A DNA stretch of 18,825 nucleotides from CAADGU01 sp964581605. GTDB taxonomy: Bacteria; Chloroflexota; Anaerolineae; Promineifilales; Promineifilaceae. Made by a program: the position numbers and the translations under genes. The stretch lies in contig CAZOPF010000104.1 of assembly GCA_964581605.1 (NCBI GenBank), forward strand, positions 1-18,825, written 5' to 3'. This document shows, in pieces, positions 1 to 6,307 of the stretch. Every line of letters begins with the position of its first letter. The stretch's first letter is position 1. Under the pieces are notes generated by a model. The model saw only the letters and a program-made list of their open reading frames with translations, was not told the origin of the DNA and made no database searches.

Positions 1-213
1 TTTGAGCGAAAATATGGGATTCGCTCGGAGACGTTTTACGCAGCCTATGTAAACGGCGAAGAACCAGAGGATGATGCCTGGGTATTGGACTTTGGCGAAT
101 GGGCCAGTGTGTACAAGACCTGGCTTGAGAGTCAGGCCGAATATCGCAACGCAATTCAACGAATTCAAAAACAGTCATCTAGTCTCACGGGGCTTATTCG
201 CACGGCCGTATGA
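1..213 (+). CDS. TumA-like antitoxin, C-terminal part (5' end outside window)
   Basis: An open frame enters from the left edge and runs 70 codons to a TGA. The visible peptide begins FERKYGIRSETFYAAY, continues through an acidic stretch (GEEPEDDAWVLDFGEW) and ends in LIRTAV. A short acidic protein with an FERKYG..S..FY pattern directly before a TumE-family toxin is the expected context of the TumA antitoxin. Its stop overlaps the start of the next gene in an ATGA, so the pair is translationally coupled. The last codons (T-A-V-stop) lie in an ACGGCCGT octamer. The N-terminus, any DNA-binding part and the promoter are not visible. The assignment rests mainly on the partner and on overall pattern; an unrelated small protein is possible. 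Confidence 0.6.
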   Translation, partial: FERKYGIRSETFYAAYVNGEEPEDDAWVLDFGEWASVYKTWLESQAEYRNAIQRIQKQSSSLTGLIRTAV

Positions 214-653
214 ACAATCCGCTCCGTTCAGCAGAAGATTACGAATTGTTTCTGTATACGCTGCCAGTTCAGTTTCCCTCGGTGCAACGCTCAACAGTCA
301 CTTTCGTCCGTCGTGGCTTGTCCTTAGCCCGCGTTACCGGCGAGCTTTACTTTGCCCATGATTTGCGTGTGGTAGTACGTGAGCGGATTCTGTTTCGTCG
401 CTTACCAGCCATCATTGATTGGTATGGCTACGCAATCTGGCAGGGTGAGGAAAAAGTGTGCTGGTATGATCCTCAGCCCCACCCAAACGAACCAACCTTG
501 CAAAGTACACACCCACATCATAAGCACATTGCGCCTGACATCAAACATAACCGTGTTCCTGCGCCTGGCATGAGTTTTCATCAGCCAAACCTTCCTCAAA
601 TCATTCGGGAAGTGGAAGACCTGATTCAACAAATTGAGCGAGAGAATCAATGA
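210..653 (+). CDS. TumE-like toxin (DUF6516 family)
   Basis: This 147-residue protein is probably the toxin of a TumA/TumE-type toxin-antitoxin pair. The family-typical part is the centre and C-terminus: a WYGYAIWQGEEKVCWYDPQPHPNEP stretch (residues ~70-95), then a His-rich HPHHKHIAPDIKHNR segment and PAPGMSFHQPNLP, which I recognise from DUF6516/TumE proteins. The biochemical activity is not evident from the sequence. The start ATG overlaps the antitoxin stop (ATGA at 210-213), and its own stop overlaps the gatB start in a second ATGA (650-653). The toxin therefore sits translationally linked between its antitoxin and a housekeeping gene. The length is normal and I see no frameshift. Confidence 0.75.
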   Translation: MNNPLRSAEDYELFLYTLPVQFPSVQRSTVTFVRRGLSLARVTGELYFAHDLRVVVRERILFRRLPAIIDWYGYAIWQGEEKVCWYDPQPHPNEPTLQSTHPHHKHIAPDIKHNRVPAPGMSFHQPNLPQIIREVEDLIQQIERENQ

Positions 654-2092
654 GTACATACGAAGCGATTATGGGGTTGGAGATCCATGCGGAGTTGATG
701 ACGGCGTCGAAGATGTTTTGCGCCGCGCCGGTGGTGGACAGCGTGGAAGCAGAACCAAACACGGCCGTACACCCCCTCTGTCTCGGTATGCCCGGCACAT
801 TACCCGTTATTAACAAACAGGCCGTCGAGTACGCCTTGCGTGTGGCCTTAGCCCTCAACTGCCAGATCAACCAGCACAACATCTTTGCCCGCAAAAATTA
901 TTTCTACCCCGACCTGCCGAAGGGGTATCAGATCAGCCAGTATGAAGAGCCATTGGGCGTGAATGGCTGGCTGGATGTGGAACTGGAGGATGGCACACAC
1001 AAACGCATTGGCATCCGCCGCGTCCACATGGAAGAGGATACCGGCAAACTCACGCACCAGGACGATGGTACATCGCTGGTAGACTATAACCGGGCTGGTG
1101 TGCCGCTGCTGGAAATCGTGTCCGAACCGGACATCCACAGCGGCGACGAGGCGCGGGCCTATGCCATGAAAATCCGCCAGATTTTGCGCTACCTGGGTGT
1201 CAACAGCGGCGACATGGAAAAGGGGGTGCTGCGCGTGGAGCCGAATATCAGTGTACGGCCGTCTGGCAGCACCACCTTTGGCACCCGCACCGAACTCAAA
1301 AACCTGAACAGCTTCAAGGCGTTGGCCGATGGCTCTGCCCACGAAATTGAGCGGCAAATTCAGGTGGTGGAAGCGGGCGGGCGGGTGGTGCAGGAGACAC
1401 GCGGCTGGAATGAGGACAAAAAGCGCACCTTTAGCCAGCGCAGCAAGGAAGAGGCGGAAGATTATCGCTACTTCCCGGAGCCAGACTTGCCGCCGCTCTT
1501 TATTTCTGAAGCATGGATTGCCGAAGCGAAAGCGGCGTTGCCGGAACTGCCAGATGCCAAAATCAGGCGTTATGTCAACGAGATGGGGCTGACGGCGTAT
1601 GAGGCGCGGGTGTTGGCGGAGGAGCGGGCGGTGGCGGAATGGTTGGACACGGCCGTAGCCAATGGCGGCGCCCCCAAATCCATCAGCAAATGGCTGCTCA
1701 ACGAACTGTTCCGCCTGATGAACGAACACAAACAAACTATCGAGCAAATCCAGGTAACGCCTGCCGCACTGGTGGAACTCACCGCCCTGGTAGACAGGGG
1801 CGCGATCAACAACAACACCGCCAAAGAGGTACTGGCCGAAATGTTCACCAGCGGCCAATCAGCCCCAACCATTGTGCAGGCCAGAGGGCTGGCGCAAATT
1901 TCCGACGAGGCGGCCATTTTAACTGTTATTGAGCAGGTGCTGACAGACAATCCAGAAATGGTAGCGAGATTCACCAACGGCGAAGAGAAATTACGTGGCT
2001 GGTTTGTGGGCCAGGTAATGGCACAGACAAAAGGGAAGGCGAATCCGGCATTGGTTAATCAATTGTTGGCGCAAAAGCTGGCTGCTAAATGA
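650..2092 (+). CDS. gatB: Asp-tRNA(Asn)/Glu-tRNA(Gln) amidotransferase subunit B
   Basis: GatB is the tRNA-binding and ATP-dependent activation subunit of the GatCAB complex, which converts mischarged Glu-tRNA(Gln) and Asp-tRNA(Asn) to the amidated forms. The 480-residue length is normal. The cradle domain shows GLEIHAEL near the N-terminus, CLGMPGTLPV, the FARKNYFYPDLPKGYQISQ block, and RVHMEEDTGKL with DYNRAGVPLLEIV. RPSGSTTFGTRTELKNLNS and DYRYFPEPDLPPL follow, and a helical YqeY-like C-terminal domain ends the protein (from ~residue 330). The start is the ATG overlapping the tumE-like stop; the downstream HAD gene overlaps its TGA. gatC and gatA are not in the window. Placement directly after a toxin gene is unusual. 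Confidence 0.97.
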   Translation: MSTYEAIMGLEIHAELMTASKMFCAAPVVDSVEAEPNTAVHPLCLGMPGTLPVINKQAVEYALRVALALNCQINQHNIFARKNYFYPDLPKGYQISQYEEPLGVNGWLDVELEDGTHKRIGIRRVHMEEDTGKLTHQDDGTSLVDYNRAGVPLLEIVSEPDIHSGDEARAYAMKIRQILRYLGVNSGDMEKGVLRVEPNISVRPSGSTTFGTRTELKNLNSFKALADGSAHEIERQIQVVEAGGRVVQETRGWNEDKKRTFSQRSKEEAEDYRYFPEPDLPPLFISEAWIAEAKAALPELPDAKIRRYVNEMGLTAYEARVLAEERAVAEWLDTAVANGGAPKSISKWLLNELFRLMNEHKQTIEQIQVTPAALVELTALVDRGAINNNTAKEVLAEMFTSGQSAPTIVQARGLAQISDEAAILTVIEQVLTDNPEMVARFTNGEEKLRGWFVGQVMAQTKGKANPALVNQLLAQKLAAK

Positions 2093-2745
2093 TGATGAAT
2101 TATACGGCCGTCATTTTTGATCGTGATGGTGTCTTAACCGACTTTGACCTGGCATCTGCGGCAGCCTATTTTGAAACGTTGCTGCCCTTGTCCGTTGATG
2201 AATTGGCCATACGCTGGCAACAATGGGGTGAAAAAGCTGGTTTTCCAACCAATCTGGTTGAAGAAAAGGCGTTTTGGCAAAGTTTCTGGCAAGAATTGGC
2301 GAGCGATTTAGGACTGCCCGCAGCCGCGCAGCATCAGTTACAGCAGGTCGAATATACTCGATTTTTGCGCCCCTTTCCTGAGGCCTATCAATCCTTACTT
2401 GCGGTACGCCATTCCGGGCGAAAAACTGGTGTCTTGTCTAACTTTACACTGGCGAGTTTGCCGGATTCGTTGGCGGCCGTTGGCCTGGCCGATCTCATAG
2501 ATAAAGCATATGCCGCTCCAGTTATTGGCGTTGCCAAACCTGACCTCAAAGCATACCTCACAATGGCCCGGGCCTTAGGTGTCAACCCGGCCCAATGCCT
2601 CTTTTTTGATGACGAGGAACCATGTGTTCAGGGGGCACGCGAAGTGGGCATGACTGCTTATCTGGTAGACCGGCAGCGCCTCACCCACGATCTGTCTGCC
2701 GGTATCGTCTGCGACCTCACGGCCGTTCCCCTCCTCCTCACCTAA
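2089..2745 (+). CDS. HAD-superfamily hydrolase, phosphoglycolate-phosphatase-like
   Basis: This is a cytosolic phosphatase of about 218 residues with a Rossmann-like HAD core. Motif I is FDRDGVLTD (nucleophile D11 and acid/base D13), motif II is GVLSNFT, the motif III lysine is in GVAKPD, and motif IV is LFFDDEEPCVQGAREVGM. A helical cap lies between motifs I and II. This layout matches phosphoglycolate phosphatase/beta-phosphoglucomutase relatives, but the substrate cannot be named. Three consecutive ATG codons (2089, 2092, 2095) overlap the gatB stop. No strong Shine-Dalgarno is seen, so translation is probably coupled to gatB and any of the three may be used. The next 140 bases are an octanucleotide tandem array. 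Confidence 0.85.
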   Translation: MMMNYTAVIFDRDGVLTDFDLASAAAYFETLLPLSVDELAIRWQQWGEKAGFPTNLVEEKAFWQSFWQELASDLGLPAAAQHQLQQVEYTRFLRPFPEAYQSLLAVRHSGRKTGVLSNFTLASLPDSLAAVGLADLIDKAYAAPVIGVAKPDLKAYLTMARALGVNPAQCLFFDDEEPCVQGAREVGMTAYLVDRQRLTHDLSAGIVCDLTAVPLLLT

Positions 2746-2762
2746 CCCCCCCAACACAAAAA

Positions 2763-2890
2763 CACCCAAACACTAAAACACCCAAACACTAAAACACCCA
2801 AACACCCAAACACCCAAACACCCAAACACCCAAACACCCAAACACCCAAACACTAAAACACCCAAACACCCAAACACCCAAACACTAAAA
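2763..2890. repeat. Tandem array of 16 octamers CACCCAAA/CACTAAAA
   Basis: Sixteen exact 8-base units run without interruption. Twelve are CACCCAAA and four are the variant CACTAAAA (at 2771, 2787, 2851, 2883). A degenerate unit precedes at 2755. The plus strand has no G in the array; the complementary strand repeats TTTGGGTG, placing GGG runs 5 bases apart, which fits a G-quadruplex consensus. It lies between the HAD gene and the response-regulator promoter and has no coding potential. Copy number is expected to vary between strains. Confidence 0.97.
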
Positions 2891-2914
2891 CACCCCGTTA
2901 GTACCTTTATGCCG

Positions 2915-2943
2915 CTGAAATTTACGGCCGTCATCGTTATACT
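2915..2943 (+). promoter_or_regulatory. Putative sigma-70-type promoter of the response regulator
   Basis: A -35-like CTGAAA (2915-2920) and a -10-like TATACT (2938-2943) are separated by 17 bases. The spacer contains a complete ACGGCCGT (2924-2931). Transcription would start near 2950, giving a leader of about 38 bases that includes the GAGGAG ribosome-binding site. Predicted by inspection only. Confidence 0.5.
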
Positions 2944-2987
2944 TTTCACAACCTGAAATTGTATTTTTATTCACCGAGGAGTAAGCC

Positions 2988-3371
2988 GTGAAACCCACCA
3001 TAATGGTTGTAGATGATGAAGCCCATATTCGTGATATGTTAACGCTGCTGCTAGAAATACATGGTTTTGCCATTTCTACGGCCGTAAATGGCGTGGATGC
3101 CTGGGATAAAATTAACCAGAACCGCCCCGATGCCATCATTTTAGATGTGATGATGCCAGAAATGGATGGGGTAACACTGTGCAAAAAGCTGCGTGCCAAT
3201 CCATACACAGCCCACCTGCCGGTGATCATGCTCAGTGGCAAAACCCAGTTTGGCGCCGAAGCGGAAGGGCTGGCAGCAGGAGCCAATTTTTACATGTGGA
3301 AACCGATGAAAACGCCGGAATTATTGGCTAATATCCGCGCTGTTTTAGAGGAAGTAGCAGTACCTGCCTGA
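2988..3371 (+). CDS. Single-domain response regulator (CheY-like receiver)
   Basis: This 127-residue cytosolic protein is only a phosphoreceiver domain with no output domain. It shows the acidic pair D9-D10 (VVDDEAHIRD), the phosphoacceptor D53 in ILDVMMPEMDG, switch residue S83 in VIMLSGK, and the invariant K105 in MWKPM. All catalytic residues are present, so it should be phosphorylatable. The start is GTG at 2988, preceded by GAGGAG at 2976-2981. No histidine kinase is adjacent, so its partner must lie elsewhere. The likely role is a phosphotransfer or protein-protein switch. It converges on the HdeD-like gene and shares an inverted-repeat terminator with it. Confidence 0.95.
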   Translation: MKPTIMVVDDEAHIRDMLTLLLEIHGFAISTAVNGVDAWDKINQNRPDAIILDVMMPEMDGVTLCKKLRANPYTAHLPVIMLSGKTQFGAEAEGLAAGANFYMWKPMKTPELLANIRAVLEEVAVPA

Positions 3372-3381
3372 AAAACGTAAT

Positions 3382-3425
3382 CCGTAAACCGTTATCCGTT
3401 TACGGACCATGGATAACGGTTTACG
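3382..3425. terminator. Bidirectional inverted-repeat terminator between convergent genes
   Basis: A perfect 15-base inverted repeat has arms at 3383-3397 (CGTAAACCGTTATCC) and 3411-3425, with a 13-base loop. A nested alternative hairpin pairs CCGTAAAC (3382-3389) with GTTTACGG (3398-3405). The right arm contains the stop codon of the minus-strand HdeD-like gene. There is no long T tract, so termination efficiency is uncertain. Confidence 0.6.
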
Positions 3426-3999
3426 AAGAAGCCAGTTTTTTCACCCGGAAGGACAACACAATCAGCACAATTCCCCCGGCAATACCCCAAATAGCCACCG
3501 CATAAACCAGGGCGATGGCCGCGCCCAGCAAATTCCCCAATACCAGAAAACCAAAAACAATATAAAGGAGACCCAGGAAAAATCCGGCCCAGGAACGTTC
3601 TCGTTGTCCACCCTGGCGGCGGCCGGCCAATATCGTCACCAGGCCATTGATCAGCGCGGCCATACCCAAAATCATCACGGCCAGACTGGGAACCACAACC
3701 GTTGACCAGGCCATATTCCGCAATACCGCCAGCCCGGCAATGATAGAAATGACCCCAGCGACCACGACCCACCATTTATGTTCTTCCACATGCCCGGCTA
3801 ACGCGGCCACAATATTGAAAATGCCGGTGACAATCCAGTAAATGCCCAACAAGGCGATCAACACGGTTAAGGTTTGTTCGGTAGCCGTCAGCAGCAACAC
3901 CCCAATCACTAAGGCCGCAATACCTTGCAACAAGTAGACCCACCAGGTGTTGGCAACGGCCTGTTTGGTCTGTTCCATTTCAGCTTGACTCATGGTCAT
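3421..3999 (-). CDS. HdeD/DUF308 family membrane protein
   Basis: This 192-residue inner-membrane protein has about six hydrophobic helices. They are roughly residues 20-40, 44-66, 74-92, 98-122, 136-156 and 160-185, separated by very short loops, with charged ends (MSQAEMEQTKQ and VKKLASS). This matches the HdeD/DUF308 family, whose E. coli member is linked to acid resistance; a role here is not shown by the sequence. The start ATG at 3999 has an excellent AAGGAGG 9 bases upstream. A good sigma-70-type promoter lies about 45 bases upstream. The stop is embedded in the convergent terminator hairpin. Confidence 0.85.
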   Translation of the reverse strand: MTMSQAEMEQTKQAVANTWWVYLLQGIAALVIGVLLLTATEQTLTVLIALLGIYWIVTGIFNIVAALAGHVEEHKWWVVVAGVISIIAGLAVLRNMAWSTVVVPSLAVMILGMAALINGLVTILAGRRQGGQRERSWAGFFLGLLYIVFGFLVLGNLLGAAIALVYAVAIWGIAGGIVLIVLSFRVKKLASS

Positions 4000-4049
4000 G
4001 GTTTATTTCCTCCTTCATTTACAATGCAAGAATTGACATAAGCACAGAT

Positions 4050-4077
4050 ATTATATCGGAGACACGGCCGTTTTCAA
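4050..4077 (-). promoter_or_regulatory. Promoter of the HdeD-like gene with octamer in spacer
   Basis: On the minus strand TTGAAA (4072-4077) and TATAAT (4050-4055) are separated by 16 bases, close to a sigma-70 consensus. Nearly half of the spacer is an ACGGCCGT copy (4064-4071). The predicted start near 4043 leaves a leader of about 45 bases carrying AAGGAGG. Confidence 0.65.
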
Positions 4078-4172
4078 ACTGTCCATCACCCGTGTGTTAC
4101 AATCACGTTGCAGGCGGCACGTCTCAAGTCACCTGACATGAAACATGACACAAAAACAACCGAAGGCCAAAA

Positions 4173-5219
4173 ATGTTTACCAACTGGACTCCCCCATCTG
4201 ATTGGATTCGGCTGACGGCCGTAGACGCCCACACCGCTGGCGAACCCCTGCGCATCTTCACGGGTGGCTGGCCAAACATCCCCGGTGCAACCATCCTGGA
4301 AAAGCGTCGCTATGCCCAGACACACCATGACCATTTACGCCGGGCGACTATGTGGGAACCACGCGGCCATGCCGATATGTATGGCTGCCTGCTCACCGAG
4401 CCGGTGACGGCCGATGGGGACATCGGGGCCGATGGAGACCTGGGTGTGTTGTTCCTACACAACGAAGGATTCAGCACCATGTGTGGGCACGGCATTATCG
4501 GCCTGACAAAAGTGGCGCTGGACACAGGCATGATTGATAAACCGGGTGATACGGCCGTATTAAAAATTGACACGCCCGCCGGCCGGGTAACGGCATTTGC
4601 CCGGCGCGAAAATGGGGTGGTTACGGCCGTCTCCTTTCACAACGTGCCCTCCTTTGTCTATGCCCTGGATCAGGTGGTGACTGTGCCTGGCCTGGGCGCG
4701 GTGCCGTATGATGTGGCCTTTGGCGGCGCGTTTTATGCGTTTGTCCAGGCCGAAGCGGTCGGTGTGGGGTTGGCGGCCACCGATGTGGGACAGTTGATCG
4801 AGAAGGGGCGAGCGATTAAGACGGCCGTGATACACTCCCTGCCCATTCACCACCCGTTTGAACCGGATTTAAGTTTCCTCTACGGCGTCATCTTTGTGGG
4901 CGCGGCCCATAATCCGGCGCACCACAGCCGCAACGTCTGCATCTTTGCCGAGGGCGAGGTGGATCGCAGCCCCACCGGAACCGGCGTCAGTGCCCGCGCC
5001 GCTTTGCATTTTGCCAGAGGGGAAATGGGGTTGCGCCAGCCGTTTGTGGTGGAGAGTATTTTGGGCACCACGTTTACGGGCGAGGTGGTGGGGGTGACGG
5101 CGTTTGGGGGGTATACGGCCGTGATCCCTCAAATCACCGGCACTGCCTATATTTACGGCCGTAACGAACTGCTCCTTGACCCCGCCGACCCGCTGCGGCA
5201 TGGGTTTATTTTGCGGTAA
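4173..5219 (+). CDS. Proline-racemase-fold enzyme, probably trans-3-hydroxy-L-proline dehydratase
   Basis: This 348-residue cytosolic enzyme of the proline racemase family shows the first catalytic Cys in STMCGHGIIGLTK (C104). At the second site it has DRSPTGTG, with Thr (T268) in place of the Cys found in proline racemase and 4-hydroxyproline epimerase. In this family Cys/Thr pairing marks trans-3-hydroxy-L-proline dehydratase (C104/T273 in the human enzyme), which forms delta-1-pyrroline-2-carboxylate. Other family landmarks are DAHTAGEPLRI near the N-terminus and WEPRGHADMYG. The start ATG has GAAGG seven bases upstream. The gene overlaps the following kinase gene by one base (TAATG). It contains six ACGGCCGT octamers, the densest coding stretch in the window. 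Confidence 0.88.
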   Translation: MFTNWTPPSDWIRLTAVDAHTAGEPLRIFTGGWPNIPGATILEKRRYAQTHHDHLRRATMWEPRGHADMYGCLLTEPVTADGDIGADGDLGVLFLHNEGFSTMCGHGIIGLTKVALDTGMIDKPGDTAVLKIDTPAGRVTAFARRENGVVTAVSFHNVPSFVYALDQVVTVPGLGAVPYDVAFGGAFYAFVQAEAVGVGLAATDVGQLIEKGRAIKTAVIHSLPIHHPFEPDLSFLYGVIFVGAAHNPAHHSRNVCIFAEGEVDRSPTGTGVSARAALHFARGEMGLRQPFVVESILGTTFTGEVVGVTAFGGYTAVIPQITGTAYIYGRNELLLDPADPLRHGFILR

Positions 5220-6121
5220 TGAACCATTTGCCTGATTCGTTTGTACGCACGGTTAGCAGCACATTTGCCGAGGGGGAGGCGTGGCTGGCGCGGCTGCCGA
5301 TGTTGATAGCCGCATCTGAGGCGCGCTGGGGGCTTACCGCGCAGCCACATTTCCTCGGCCTCTCTTACAATTATGCCGCCCCGGCCACGCTGCCGGATGG
5401 CACAGAGATTGTGCTGAAAATTGGCGTGCCCCGCCATGAGTTGACGACAGAGATTGAGGCGCTGAAATGGTATAACGGCCGTGCCATGTGCCACCTGCTC
5501 GACGCCGACGCCGATATGGGCGTTTTGCTGCTGGAACGGCTGCAACCAGGGCATATGCTTATCAGCGTAGCCGATGATGAAGATGCCACCCGTATTGCCG
5601 CCGACGTCATGCGCCGTTTGTGGCGGCCGTTGCCCGAACAGCACATCTTCCCCTCCGTGGCTGACTGGTTTGCCGACCTGGCCGCCTTACGCACCGAATT
5701 TGGCGGGGGAACCGGGCCGTTTCCGGCGCGACTGGTAGACATGGCCCAAACATTGGTTGCCGACCTGGTGGCTTCCAGCGCGACGGCTGTGCTGCTCCAC
5801 GGCGACTTGCACCATTACAACATCCTGGCGGCCGCACGCCAACCCTGGCTGGCGATTGATCCTAAAGGGGTGGCCGGTGAACCGGCTTATGAAGTGGGCG
5901 CGCTCATCCGCAACCCCCTCAACTTGCCTGAATGGCCGAATCGAGAGGCCGTCACCCGCCGCCGTCTGGACATCCTGGCAGAAGAACTGGCAATGGATCG
6001 CCAGCGCCTCCTGGCGTGGAGTTTTGCGCAGGAAATCCTGAGCCAGTGGTGGGATTATGTGGACATCAGCAGCCAACCGAATCTGTGGCTGGCACAGTTT
6101 CTGGCGGGGATGATGGGGTGA
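5219..6121 (+). CDS. APH(6)/hydroxyurea-type small-molecule phosphotransferase
   Basis: A 300-residue kinase-fold protein resembling the aminoglycoside/hydroxyurea phosphotransferase family that includes streptomycin 6-kinase. The N-lobe has a YNYAAPATLPDGTEIVLKIG strand-lysine segment and an EIEALKWYNG helix. The C-lobe has the catalytic loop HGDLHHYNIL (D196) and the metal-binding IDPKGVAGEPAYEVG (D214), followed by the family-typical ALIRNP. All catalytic residues are present. Its start overlaps the stop of the hydroxyproline-family enzyme by one base, suggesting co-translation. The real substrate may therefore be a metabolite rather than an antibiotic. Antibiotic resistance cannot be claimed from the sequence. 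Confidence 0.85.
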   Translation: MNHLPDSFVRTVSSTFAEGEAWLARLPMLIAASEARWGLTAQPHFLGLSYNYAAPATLPDGTEIVLKIGVPRHELTTEIEALKWYNGRAMCHLLDADADMGVLLLERLQPGHMLISVADDEDATRIAADVMRRLWRPLPEQHIFPSVADWFADLAALRTEFGGGTGPFPARLVDMAQTLVADLVASSATAVLLHGDLHHYNILAAARQPWLAIDPKGVAGEPAYEVGALIRNPLNLPEWPNREAVTRRRLDILAEELAMDRQRLLAWSFAQEILSQWWDYVDISSQPNLWLAQFLAGMMG

Positions 6122-6128
6122 GGGGGGA

Positions 6129-6300
6129 AGGTTGCCACCAGGCAGGACTAATTTCCAGCCCCCGTTAGTGTCACGAAGTTTTTGCTACCCCCTTAAGACT
6201 ATAACGGATGGAGAAATAAGCGGATAAATTTCCAGAGGGGAATCCGTTCATTTCTTTATCCGCTGTAGTCATGGCGAAAAACTAATGACACTGGCAACCT
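6129..6300. repeat. Nested inverted-repeat block between convergent genes
   Basis: Three nested inverted pairs occupy the gap between the kinase (+) and the glycosyltransferase (-). Outer arms are AGGTTGCCA (6129-6137) and its complement at 6292-6300. Middle arms are AGTGTCA (6167-6173) and 6286-6292. Inner 29-base arms are 6197-6225 and 6242-6270. The six differences between the inner arms are all transitions, four of them giving G-U pairs in plus-strand RNA. A bidirectional terminator or a small MITE-like element is plausible. No clear target duplication was seen. Confidence 0.7.
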
Positions 6301-6307
6301 CCCAATC

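Noticed and set aside
848..1858. Long minus-strand open frame (336 codons) opposite gatB
   Set aside because: It is the antisense shadow of a clear GatB; composition is His/Arg/Phe-rich and matches no protein pattern.
2763..2890. CRISPR array
   Set aside because: Units are 8 bases with no unique spacers; it is a simple tandem repeat.
5219..6121. Antibiotic resistance gene call
   Set aside because: Kinase motifs are clear, but the genomic context is metabolic; resistance cannot be supported from sequence alone.
6129..6300. Insertion sequence
   Set aside because: No transposase frame and no convincing target-site duplication; only a nested inverted repeat is supported.
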